Below, one piece after another: positions 42,809-50,600 of a stretch of 64,000 nt of DNA. Origin of the DNA: Phycisphaeraceae bacterium (GTDB taxonomy: Bacteria; Planctomycetota; Phycisphaerae; Phycisphaerales; UBA1924); the NCBI GenBank assembly GCA_019636555.1, contig JAHBXH010000001.1, positions 1,240,001-1,304,000 of the forward strand. Direction: 5' to 3'. Within the stretch, counting starts at the first letter, position 1. Each line of letters begins with the position of its first letter. A program made the translations under genes and the position numbers. The notes beneath the pieces are model-generated. The model did no database searches, was not told where the DNA came from, and saw nothing but the letters and a program-made list of their open reading frames with translations.

Positions 42809-44206
42809 GTGAGCGCGGGCAAGATCGGTGTCGGACACACAATGAGCCCTGGCGAGAAGCCATCGAAGAGTCGGAAGCGGGATGGCGGAGACGCGGCACG
42901 CGCTGAAAGTGAGAACGACGAGGCGGTCGAGATCGAACTGGCCGGAGACCAGAAGTGGGACGCGGGCCCGCTCGTGAGCACGGGCGGCAAAGTGGACGCT
43001 TCGGCACTCGAGAGAGTGATCTCCGAGAGCGAAGCGGGCGAAGACGACGCGGAAGTTCGGACGGTCCGCTTCAAGCTGCTCCGGAATCTGGACAAGCGGC
43101 TCGACAAGTATTTGTGCGATCGAATCACGTTCATGAGCCGCAATCAGCTGCAGAAGCTGATTGATGAAGGCGGCGTGAGCGTGAACGGAAGGGCGCCGAA
43201 GGCGTCCACAAAGCTGAACGCGGGCGACATCGTGGAAGTGGTGGTGCCGCCGCCACCTCCAACCGAGATTCAGCCCGAGGACATCCCGCTCGAAGTGATG
43301 TTCGAGGATGAGCACCTGATCGTCATCAACAAGCACCCGGACATTCTCGTGCATCCGGCGCGGAGCCACAACAAGGGGACGATGGTCAATGCCCTGGCCT
43401 ATCACTTTCGCGAGCGATCGAAATTGGGAGGCGCGCTCTCGGAGGTCGGAAAGGACCTCGCTCGGCCGGGGGTCGTTCACCGGCTCGATCGGCACACCAG
43501 CGGCGTCATCGTGTTCGCGAAGACCGAGGAAGCGCACTGGAAACTGGGACATTCGTTCGAGCACCGGCGCGTGGACAAGCGGTACATTGCGGTGGTGCAC
43601 GGGATCGTGGAGCCGGATATTGATGTGATTGATTTGCCGCTGGGTCCGCATCCTTCGAGAGAGAAGGGATATCGCGAGAAGTATGTGGTGAGGCATGATG
43701 AACTCGGCAAGCCGTCGGTGACGGTGTGCCGCGTGAGGGAGCGGTACCGCAAAAGTGACAACGTGGCAGAGGGGCAAAGTGGCAACGTGGGAGATAGCCA
43801 AGTTCTGAGACGGGCGATGGGCTGGAAGCCGGCCGAGTCTTCTCCACCCTGTCGCCTCACTACTTCGCCACTCGGCCATTTCTCTTTGGTTGAGCTCGAG
43901 CTGCGCACCGGGCGCACGCACCAGATCCGCGTGCATTTGTCTCACCTGGGCTGGCCGATCGTGGGGGACGACATGTATGGCGGAAAGACATATTCCGATG
44001 CGAACGGAAATGTCCTGATCGCGCGGCAGGCGCTGCACGCGTGCATTCTCGGATTCACGCACCCGATTACAAACCGGCGGATGCAATTCACGGCGCCGCT
44101 CCGCGGCGATATGGCCTCGCTGGTGCGGGACTTGCGAGCGACGCACACCGTCGAGAGTCCAGAGACGCCGGGGGCGACGGTGGATCTCAAATTGCTCGAA
44201 CGGTGA
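42809..44206 (+). CDS. RluA/RluD-family pseudouridine synthase with an in-frame insertion
   Basis: The protein has a variable leader (1-85), an S4 RNA-binding domain (about 90-150, L-D-K-R-L-D-K-Y-L then R-N-Q-L-Q-K-L-I), and a catalytic domain: L-V-H-P-A, the R-L-D-R-H-T-S-G-V motif with the nucleophilic Asp, K-R-Y-I-A-V-V-H-G and R-T-G-R-T-H-Q-I-R-V-H. Between the strand at R-V-R-E-R-Y and F-S-L-V-E-L-E-L, about 44 residues (314-358) are inserted by repeat-like DNA. It modifies a U in rRNA or tRNA; the exact site is unknown. An ATG at 42842 is an alternative start. Confidence 0.9.
   Translation: MSAGKIGVGHTMSPGEKPSKSRKRDGGDAARAESENDEAVEIELAGDQKWDAGPLVSTGGKVDASALERVISESEAGEDDAEVRTVRFKLLRNLDKRLDKYLCDRITFMSRNQLQKLIDEGGVSVNGRAPKASTKLNAGDIVEVVVPPPPPTEIQPEDIPLEVMFEDEHLIVINKHPDILVHPARSHNKGTMVNALAYHFRERSKLGGALSEVGKDLARPGVVHRLDRHTSGVIVFAKTEEAHWKLGHSFEHRRVDKRYIAVVHGIVEPDIDVIDLPLGPHPSREKGYREKYVVRHDELGKPSVTVCRVRERYRKSDNVAEGQSGNVGDSQVLRRAMGWKPAESSPPCRLTTSPLGHFSLVELELRTGRTHQIRVHLSHLGWPIVGDDMYGGKTYSDANGNVLIARQALHACILGFTHPITNRRMQFTAPLRGDMASLVRDLRATHTVESPETPGATVDLKLLER
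43751..43883 (+). repeat. In-frame repeat element within the rluA-type gene, about 133 bp
   Basis: The arms are imperfect inverted repeats built of 8-9-base GTGGCAAAG-like units: the left arm covers about 43751-43793 and the right arm about 43845-43883. The interior is unrelated. The element begins and ends inside the coding frame and keeps it open. It has no counterpart in the RluA-type fold and lies between two core strands. It looks like a palindromic coding insertion, though a local expansion cannot be excluded. Confidence 0.6.
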
Positions 44207-44234
44207 GAGAAGCTCTATCGCGCGAGTCGGGGCC

Positions 44235-45683
44235 TCAGCGAATGAGTTCCGCGCCGTTGAGGTAGGGGCGCAATGCCGCGGGCACGCGCACGCTGCCATC
44301 CTTTTGCTGGTGATTCTCGAGTAGCGGAATGAGGAAACGCGGGCTCGCGAGCACGGTGTTGTTGAGCGAATGGCAGAAGACCGTTTCAGTCTTGCCTCCC
44401 GCCGCTCCGGCACGATATCGCATGTTCAAGCGGCGGCACTGGAAGTCATACAAGCGACTCGCCGAATGCGTCTCGCCGAACGCGCCCTGCGGACGCCCCT
44501 CCTTGTCGAGTTCGCCTCGGCCCGGCATCCAGCTCTCGATGTCGATCATGTCGGCGTTCTTGGGGCCGAGGTCGCCGGTGCAGCACTGGAGCAGGCGGTA
44601 GGGAATCTCGAGCTGCTGGAGCAGTTCCTCGACGAAACCGATCATTTTTTTGTGCCAGGCGCGGCTCTCGGCCTCATCCGCCTTGCAGATCACGACCTGT
44701 TCCACCTTGTCGAATTGATGAATGCGATAGAGCCCCGCCGTGTCTTTTCCGGCCGCGCCCGCTTCGCGTCGAAAGCACGTGCTCACCGTGACATAGCGGA
44801 GCGGCAACTGAGACTCATCAAGAATCTCGTTCATGTGCAGGCCCATCAGGCCCACTTCGCCGGTTCCGGTGAGATAGAGATCGTGGCTGCCCGCCCCCAC
44901 GCCGCCCTTTTCATCTGCTGCATCGGGATTCCGGCGCTGCGTCTCCGCGATGTGGTACGCCTGTTCGCGGCCCGCCGGGAAAAACCCCGTGCCGATCATC
45001 GCCTCCTCGCGCACGAGCACCGGCACGCTGATCGGCGTAAAGCCGTGCTTGTCGGTCATGAAGTCGGTGGCGAAGCGGAGGAGCGCGAGATGGAGGCGCA
45101 TGCCCATCCCCGTCAGAACATAGCTGCGCGTTCCGGCGAGTTTGACTCCCCGCTCGAAATCCGCGAGTTTGAGATCGCGCACAATCTCCTGATGCGATTT
45201 GGGCTTGAAGCCGCGCGAGGCTTCGAATGACCTGCCAAAGTCGAAGCCGGCGGGGGCCCAGCGTTTGACTTCGACGTTGGATTCGCTGCCGGCCCCGACC
45301 GGGACATCGGCATCCGGCGGCAGAGGGACTTGCAACAGGAGTGCGTTGAGTTCGGGCTCGAGTGCCGCAAGCTGCGGTTCGATCGCGGCAATTTCGGACT
45401 TCAGGTGCGCGGGCTTGGCCTTCAGTTCATCAAGCTCACGTTGGAGTGACGCGGCCTCGTCTCCGGCTGCGTTCTTCAGAGCGCCGGCGAGCTTTCCGAT
45501 TTGGGGCCCGGATTCTTTTTCGAGCTTTTTCTGCTCGGCGCGAAGCGTCTCGATGCGGGTCAGCAGGGCGCGCCGGTTCTCGTCGAACGCGAGCAGTCGA
45601 TCGATCTCGACGTGGATGTTTTTGGCCTTCGCGCCGGCTTTGAAGCGTTCTGGGTTTTCTCGGAGTTGGCGGAGGTCGATCAT
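44235..45683 (-). CDS. serS: Serine--tRNA ligase
   Basis: The 482-residue class II synthetase has an N-terminal coiled-coil arm (about 30-105) that contacts the long arm of tRNA-Ser, then motif 2 (T-C-F-R-R-E-A-G-A-A-G-K-D-T-A-G-L-Y-R-I-H-Q-F) and motif 3 (with G-E-T-H-S-A-S-R-L-Y-D-F-Q and A-S-P-R-F-L-I-P-L-L-E). The start is ATG 45683, giving M-I-D-L-R-Q-L-R-E; a longer in-frame start adds a few unconserved residues. The length is about 50 residues above average because of small insertions near residue 260-275. It converges on the rluA-type gene. Confidence 0.96.
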   Translation of the reverse strand: MIDLRQLRENPERFKAGAKAKNIHVEIDRLLAFDENRRALLTRIETLRAEQKKLEKESGPQIGKLAGALKNAAGDEAASLQRELDELKAKPAHLKSEIAAIEPQLAALEPELNALLLQVPLPPDADVPVGAGSESNVEVKRWAPAGFDFGRSFEASRGFKPKSHQEIVRDLKLADFERGVKLAGTRSYVLTGMGMRLHLALLRFATDFMTDKHGFTPISVPVLVREEAMIGTGFFPAGREQAYHIAETQRRNPDAADEKGGVGAGSHDLYLTGTGEVGLMGLHMNEILDESQLPLRYVTVSTCFRREAGAAGKDTAGLYRIHQFDKVEQVVICKADEAESRAWHKKMIGFVEELLQQLEIPYRLLQCCTGDLGPKNADMIDIESWMPGRGELDKEGRPQGAFGETHSASRLYDFQCRRLNMRYRAGAAGGKTETVFCHSLNNTVLASPRFLIPLLENHQQKDGSVRVPAALRPYLNGAELIR

Positions 45684-45906
45684 GGCTTTTTGAAAAGAAA
45701 TCCGCGGCACCCTGAGCGGACCCGCGTCGAGATGAGAACAATTTCCCCGTGCGGAACTCGTTTGGGAGGCAATCCGGCATCCCGTTCTGCGTTCCGGTCG
45801 GGGACTGTAGGTGGTTCGCTCGTATCTTCAGCAAAGTTTGTAGAATGCCCGCGCTGTTTGAGGTGGCTGCCGATGCGAATCGGCCGACGGGTCTGCTAGA
45901 GGAGAT

Positions 45907-47550
45907 TTGCAACCTTTGCCTTCGTACTACTTGAAGCCGATCCGGGGGAGTGCCGCGATGATCCGATTGGGGAAAGACCCCGTCACGATCGGTCGCCACC
46001 CGGACAACACGATCCCGCTCTCCGACGATCTTTCGAGTCGGTTTCATTGTGCCGTCGAGCCCGACGGGCTGGGCGGATACAGCGTACGTGATCTGGGGTC
46101 GCGCAACGGCACCAAGGTCAACGACCAGCGGATCAAGGAGTCGCGACTGAAGCCGGGTGATGTCCTGCGAGTCGGCGGGCATGAATTCGTCCTGGCGGAA
46201 GACACCGAAAGCGATCGCGCGGGGCTCGTGGAGAGCAGCGAAGAAAACCCGGCCCCCGAGGGAGGCGACGAAGACAAGGGCTGGGCTCAGCAGCTCATCG
46301 AGGTCATCGAAGAGCTTCCACCCAAGGACATGCCCGTCGAGTCTCTGACGATCATCGAAGCAGGGGGGCGGCCGTCGGCGGCGCTCGCCGGCAGCAGCGA
46401 TGGTCCGGCGGCGGTGCGGCTGCTTCTCCAGACTGCGAGCAAGTCGCGAGCGACGGACGTGCACATCGAGCCCAAGTCCGACGTTTATCACGTTCGATTG
46501 CGGGTGGACGGCCAGATGGTCGCGGTCGCGACGCTTCCCGCGCGCGTCGGCGAATTGGTGTACGGACTCGTGAAGACAGCGTGCCAGATGCGCTCGGCGG
46601 CGCGCGACGCGATGCAGGAAGGCCACTTTACTTCCAAGTTTTCCGACCGCCGCGTCGAATACCGCGTGAGTTTCACTCCGTCGGTGTACGGCCAAAAGCT
46701 TGTGATGCGCGTGCTCGACGATCGCACCTCACCGAAGTCGATCGCCGAATTGGGAATGGCCGGGTACATGTCGGACCGGGTGCGCCGCGTGTGCAGCCAG
46801 GATCACGGCCTCCTGCTCGTGGCCGGGCCGACCGGATCGGGAAAGACGACGACGCTTTACACGTCGCTGCGCGAAATCGATCGCGAGACGCGCAACGTCG
46901 TCACGATCGAAGATCCTGTCGAATATCAGATCAGCAATGTCACGCAGATTCCCATCGACGAGTCCAAGGGCAACAATTTCGGCTCGCTGCTGCGCTCGGT
47001 GCTTCGCCAGGACCCCGATGTGATTCTGGTCGGTGAGATTCGAGACGAGGAAACGGCGCGCACGGCGATGCAGGCCGCGATGACCGGACACCTCGTCTTT
47101 TCGACTGTGCACGCGAAAGACACGATTGCGGCGGTGTTTCGGTTGCTCGATCTGAAAGTCGAGCCTTATCTTGTGGCGAACGCGCTGGATCTCGTGCTCG
47201 GGCAGCGCCTCGTGCGCGTGCTGTGTGACAGTTGCAAGCGCGCGACGCCGGTTTCGCCCGGCCAGGCGACCCGACTCGGTAAGTATCTCGGCGGCAAAAC
47301 GCAGATGTACATCAGTACCGGCTGCCCGCGATGCTTGAAAACGGGCTTCCGCGGCAGGCGGGCGCTCTACGAACTGCTCGATTTCAACGATGAACTTCGC
47401 GACGTCGTGATGCACGATCCGACGATCGCGGCGATGAAAAAAGTCATCGAGCAGGGGCTTTTTACCACCCTCGCGCAGTTCGGTTGGAAGCTGGTGGCCG
47501 AAGGTGTGACGACGCTCGAAGAAGTGGACAAAGTTGCGGGCCAGGGTTAG
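45907..47550 (+). CDS. GspE/PilB-type ATPase with N-terminal FHA domain
   Basis: Residues 8-98 form an FHA domain (V-T-I-G-R-H, S-S-R-F-H, L-G-S-R-N-G-T), which binds phosphothreonine. A linker leads to a secretion ATPase: P-loop G-P-T-G-S-G-K-T (307-314), Asp box, Walker B D-V-I-L-V-G-E-I-R-D (371-380), His box T-G-H-L-V-F-S-T-V-H-A-K-D, and the zinc-binding pairs C-D-S-C and C-P-R-C. It would power pseudopilus assembly. The TTG start captures the first FHA strand; an ATG at 45958 is less complete. Phosphorylation control is inferred. It stands alone, divergent from serS. Confidence 0.9.
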   Translation: MQPLPSYYLKPIRGSAAMIRLGKDPVTIGRHPDNTIPLSDDLSSRFHCAVEPDGLGGYSVRDLGSRNGTKVNDQRIKESRLKPGDVLRVGGHEFVLAEDTESDRAGLVESSEENPAPEGGDEDKGWAQQLIEVIEELPPKDMPVESLTIIEAGGRPSAALAGSSDGPAAVRLLLQTASKSRATDVHIEPKSDVYHVRLRVDGQMVAVATLPARVGELVYGLVKTACQMRSAARDAMQEGHFTSKFSDRRVEYRVSFTPSVYGQKLVMRVLDDRTSPKSIAELGMAGYMSDRVRRVCSQDHGLLLVAGPTGSGKTTTLYTSLREIDRETRNVVTIEDPVEYQISNVTQIPIDESKGNNFGSLLRSVLRQDPDVILVGEIRDEETARTAMQAAMTGHLVFSTVHAKDTIAAVFRLLDLKVEPYLVANALDLVLGQRLVRVLCDSCKRATPVSPGQATRLGKYLGGKTQMYISTGCPRCLKTGFRGRRALYELLDFNDELRDVVMHDPTIAAMKKVIEQGLFTTLAQFGWKLVAEGVTTLEEVDKVAGQG

Positions 47551-47608
47551 TAGAGCGGCGCATCGGCCGGGCCCTGGAACGGCCAAGCGGACGCACGCCG
47601 CATGCGCG

Positions 47609-48400
47609 CTAGATCGTTTTCGGGGCTTCTTTCCACGCCGGAAACTTCGCGCGCCAACTGTCAATGAGTTTTCGATCGATCGCCACGCTCAGGACTTGTT
47701 CTTTCTCGTCCGCTTCCGCGAGGATTTCGCCCATCGGTCCGATCGCGATGCTTGCGCCGGGATATTTCAGCGCGGGGTCGCGCCCTGCACGGTTGCAGCC
47801 GAGAACGAACGCCTGATTCTCGATCGCACGCGCGGTGAGCAAGGTTTTCCAGTGATGGACGCGGGTGTCCGGCCAATTGGCGGGGACGACGAACATTTCG
47901 GCGCCCGCCGCGAGCCCGCGCCGAAAGAGCTCCGGAAAACGGAGGTCGTAGCAGATCGTGGGGCAGACTCGGATTGATTGGCCGGCGCTCGTCCAGTTGT
48001 ATAGAGAGAGCTTTTCGCCCGGCGCAAAGCAATCGCTTTCGCGCTTGCCTTCCGGGCCGAGACTGAAGGGGTGTTGCTTGTCGTATTCTGCAAGCACCGC
48101 ACCGTTTGCGTCGACAACCGTCGAGCGATTTCGGCCCCGGCCGTCCGCGCCCTTGACAGTGCGGCATCCGTGAACCGTCACGCCCCACGTTGCCGCAAGT
48201 TCCTTCTGAAATCTGAGCGTGGCGCCGTCATCATCCGGGCTTTTGAGCAGATCGATCGTGAACCCTGTATCAAAGACTTCGGGCAGCACGACAAGATCGC
48301 CCGCTTGCGGCCGCGCGGATTCCATCATTTCGAGCACGCGGGAGTAGTTGCCTCTCTTATCTTCCCACCGGATATCGAGTTGGACGAGGTGAGCCCGCAT
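47609..48400 (-). CDS. Carbon-nitrogen hydrolase (nitrilase superfamily)
   Basis: The protein has the Glu-Lys-Cys triad: L-P-E-V-F-D-T-G-F (Glu), Y-D-K-Q-H-P-F (Lys) and P-T-I-C-Y-D-L-R-F-P-E (Cys). A second Glu sits at the usual place after the triad. This is the Nit2/omega-amidase-like subfamily, which hydrolyses alpha-ketoacid amides; substrate specificity is not shown by the sequence. At 263 residues the length is normal. It is leaderless by its TACGCT box, 5 bases before the ATG, and diverges from maf. Confidence 0.9.
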   Translation of the reverse strand: MRAHLVQLDIRWEDKRGNYSRVLEMMESARPQAGDLVVLPEVFDTGFTIDLLKSPDDDGATLRFQKELAATWGVTVHGCRTVKGADGRGRNRSTVVDANGAVLAEYDKQHPFSLGPEGKRESDCFAPGEKLSLYNWTSAGQSIRVCPTICYDLRFPELFRRGLAAGAEMFVVPANWPDTRVHHWKTLLTARAIENQAFVLGCNRAGRDPALKYPGASIAIGPMGEILAEADEKEQVLSVAIDRKLIDSWRAKFPAWKEAPKTI

Positions 48401-48405
48401 GAAGA

Positions 48406-48411
48406 AGCGTA
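48406..48411 (-). promoter_or_regulatory. Putative -10 box (TACGCT) of the nitrilase gene, leaderless type
   Basis: TACGCT ends 5 bases before the ATG at 48400 on the minus strand. Confidence 0.48.
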
Positions 48412-48464
48412 GAGGAGTCGAGCAAGTGGAGAATGGCGGCGAACCGGGATCGGAGCGTCGATCG

Positions 48465-48470
48465 TAAACT
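48465..48470 (+). promoter_or_regulatory. Putative -10 box (TAAACT) of the maf operon, leaderless type
   Basis: TAAACT ends 5 bases before the GTG at 48476. It decides the long maf start. The box is 54 bases from the divergent TACGCT box of the nitrilase gene. Confidence 0.48.
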
Positions 48471-48475
48471 AGGGA

Positions 48476-49159
48476 GTGCTCTCCGGGACCAAATCCAACT
48501 CGCCTCCTTGGGCATCGGAAAAGTCAGTGGTCGCGCCGCTGATCTGGCTCGCGAGTCGCTCGCCACGGCGGCGCCAATTGCTGACTGAAGCCGGGCTGCA
48601 GCACATCGCCGAGCACCCCGGAATTGAGGATTCCGAATTGATCGCGCCGGCGAATGCAAAGCCCAGCGAGTGGGTGGCATCGCTCGCCTATCTGAAGGCG
48701 TGCGCGGGGGCGGCAATCGTTCGCGAGCGAGGAATCGATGAACCGCTTCTGGTGCTCGGCGCGGACACGGCCTGCGTTCAGAACGGGCGGATGATCGGCA
48801 CTCCCAACTCTGCCACGGAAGCCCGGTCGATGCTCGAAAGTTTTTGCTCAGAGTCGCACGAAGTGGTCACGGGAGTTGCGTTGATCGGACTGGAAACGTG
48901 CGAAACAGGCGTGCCGAAAGTCCGGTCGCTATTTGCGAGCAGCGCGGTCGTGAAGTGGGGCAATGTTTCCGAGGCGGAGATCGCTCGATATCTCGCGAGC
49001 AATGCGTGGCAGGGGAAGGCCGGCGCGTACAACCTGCGCGAGCGGCTCGATGCGGGTTGGCCGATCACATGCGAAGGCGATGCGAACGGAGTGATGGGGC
49101 TGCCGGTCGCGGCGGTTATCCGGAAAGTCACTCTTCTTTATGCAGGGGGGGTGTCGTGA
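48476..49159 (+). CDS. Maf-family nucleoside triphosphate pyrophosphatase
   Basis: Maf proteins hydrolyse modified or canonical dTTP, UTP or methylated NTPs to monophosphates, preventing misincorporation. The signature L-A-S-R-S-P-R-R-R-Q-L-L starts about residue 26; later A-D-T-A-C (with the catalytic Asp), G-T-P-N-S-A-T-E-A-R-S-M-L and K-A-G-A-Y-N-L follow. GTG 48476 adds 25 unconserved residues but fits the TAAACT box; a GTG at 48527 would give a typical 210-residue Maf. It is the first gene of a four-gene operon with lpxK and hldE. Confidence 0.88.
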   Translation: MLSGTKSNSPPWASEKSVVAPLIWLASRSPRRRQLLTEAGLQHIAEHPGIEDSELIAPANAKPSEWVASLAYLKACAGAAIVRERGIDEPLLVLGADTACVQNGRMIGTPNSATEARSMLESFCSESHEVVTGVALIGLETCETGVPKVRSLFASSAVVKWGNVSEAEIARYLASNAWQGKAGAYNLRERLDAGWPITCEGDANGVMGLPVAAVIRKVTLLYAGGVS

Positions 49160-49530
49160 ACAACGCGCCGCTGCTGCCCGCATGGGTTGTCCTTCCCGTC
49201 GCGATGGTGATGCTGCTTGTCGTCGCGGTTCATTTGCTGATACTGCTGCGGGCGGAAATGCCCGCGAGCAGGAGGCGAATCCGTACGCTGAACGGGTGGA
49301 TCATGCTGTTTCTCGTGCCGATCGCCGCGGCGGCATTCGGGATCGTAACTCCCGCGAACCCGACGCAGTTCGTGCTCGTCTGGCTCATCGTCATCGCGAT
49401 GCTTGTGCTCCTCATCGGGCTCGCGATGCTCGACATGCTGAATACATCGCGTCTCCACCGCCGAGAGCAGGACGAATTGGCCGAACAATGCCGGAGATCT
49501 CGCCGCGAGTCGGAGAAGCGCGAGCAATGA
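49156..49530 (+). CDS. Small membrane protein, 124 residues
   Basis: Three hydrophobic segments (about 10-30, 48-65 and 73-94) are followed by a charged C-terminal helix with Arg, Glu and Gln (residues 98-124). The family is not recognised. It overlaps maf by 4 bases (GTGA) and lpxK by 4 bases (ATGA), so it is translated with them. A role in envelope or lipid A processing is suggested only by context. Confidence 0.75.
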   Translation: MNNAPLLPAWVVLPVAMVMLLVVAVHLLILLRAEMPASRRRIRTLNGWIMLFLVPIAAAAFGIVTPANPTQFVLVWLIVIAMLVLLIGLAMLDMLNTSRLHRREQDELAEQCRRSRRESEKREQ

Positions 49531-50591
49531 CCGACACCCGACCGAGTTCGCCGCTTCCGGGAGCGCTGCGCGTATTCGCACGTCCGCTGGCGGCGGGATA
49601 CTCACGCATCATCGGGTCGCGGAATGCCGCGTTCGATGCCGGGCGCGGCGTCGTCGAGATCGATCGACCCGTGATCAGCGTGGGCAACCTGAGCGTGGGG
49701 GGAACGGGAAAGACGCCGATGGTGGCGTGGGTGGTGCGAACACTCGTGGAGGCCGGGCATCACCCCGCCATCGCGATGCGGGGATACGCGAGCGGAGCGG
49801 GCGAGAGCGACGAAGCTTTGGAATATCGCGAATCGTTCGACGGCGTGCCGGTCGTTGCGCAGCCCGATCGCCTCGCCGGATTGCTCGCGCTCTTCGCCAC
49901 CGAGCAGGGCGAGAAATGTGACTGTGTCGTGCTCGACGACGGCTTTCAGCACCGACGCATCTCGCGCCAACTCGACATTGTGCTCGTGGACGCGACGTGC
50001 AATCCGTTTTCCGATCGCCTGCTTCCTTCGGGTTGGCTGCGTGAGCCGGTCGCCTCGCTCGCGCGGGCTGGGGTCGTCGTCCTCACGCATTCGGAATCCG
50101 CACCGGCAAGCGAGTTGGCCGGCATCAAGAGGGAGATCGCGCGGATCAAGACGGCGCTGAAAATCGCAGTGTCGAGGCACGTGTGGAAGTCGCTCACAGT
50201 TGTCGTCGCGGACGGTCAGCGCAGCGAGCCGGTCGCATGGCTGCGGGGAAAGCGGGTGGTCGCCGCCTGCGGCATCGGGAACCCGGGCCCCTTTGTCAAG
50301 TCGGTCAACGAGGCAGCGGGAAACCCCGCGATTGAGTTCGTACGGCCCGATCACGATCCCTTTGTGCCGCGGACTCTGCAACAACTTGTGGATTTGGCGA
50401 AGGCGAGGGCGGTCGATGCAATCGTGGTGACGGGAAAAGACTGGGCGAAGCTGAAGCGAGTTCGCAGGGAAGCATGGCCTTGTCCGGTTGTGCGTGCGCA
50501 TCTTGAGATCGCGTTCGATGAGGGCGCCGAGGCGCTCAAGCGAGCGGTTTTGGATACGGCGGACGCGGCGCTCCCGGCGCGCGAACAATAA
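49527..50591 (+). CDS. lpxK: Tetraacyldisaccharide 4'-kinase
   Basis: LpxK phosphorylates the 4' position of the lipid A disaccharide. The 354-residue protein has the P-loop V-G-N-L-S-V-G-G-T-G-K-T-P, A-M-R-G-Y near residue 90, the D-D-G-F-Q-H-R motif with catalytic Asp, and L-L-P-S-G-W-L-R-E-P. The N-terminal helix region anchors it to the inner membrane. The gene implies lipid A is made in this planctomycete. The ATG overlaps the stop of the small membrane protein gene, and hldE follows 9 bases later. Confidence 0.94.
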   Translation: MTDTRPSSPLPGALRVFARPLAAGYSRIIGSRNAAFDAGRGVVEIDRPVISVGNLSVGGTGKTPMVAWVVRTLVEAGHHPAIAMRGYASGAGESDEALEYRESFDGVPVVAQPDRLAGLLALFATEQGEKCDCVVLDDGFQHRRISRQLDIVLVDATCNPFSDRLLPSGWLREPVASLARAGVVVLTHSESAPASELAGIKREIARIKTALKIAVSRHVWKSLTVVVADGQRSEPVAWLRGKRVVAACGIGNPGPFVKSVNEAAGNPAIEFVRPDHDPFVPRTLQQLVDLAKARAVDAIVVTGKDWAKLKRVRREAWPCPVVRAHLEIAFDEGAEALKRAVLDTADAALPAREQ

Positions 50592-50600
50592 TCGCAACGC

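Noticed and set aside
42500..44413. 637-codon minus-strand frame opposite the rluA-type gene
   Set aside because: The plus frame has the S4 and pseudouridine synthase motifs and the element arms are open on both strands by composition only.
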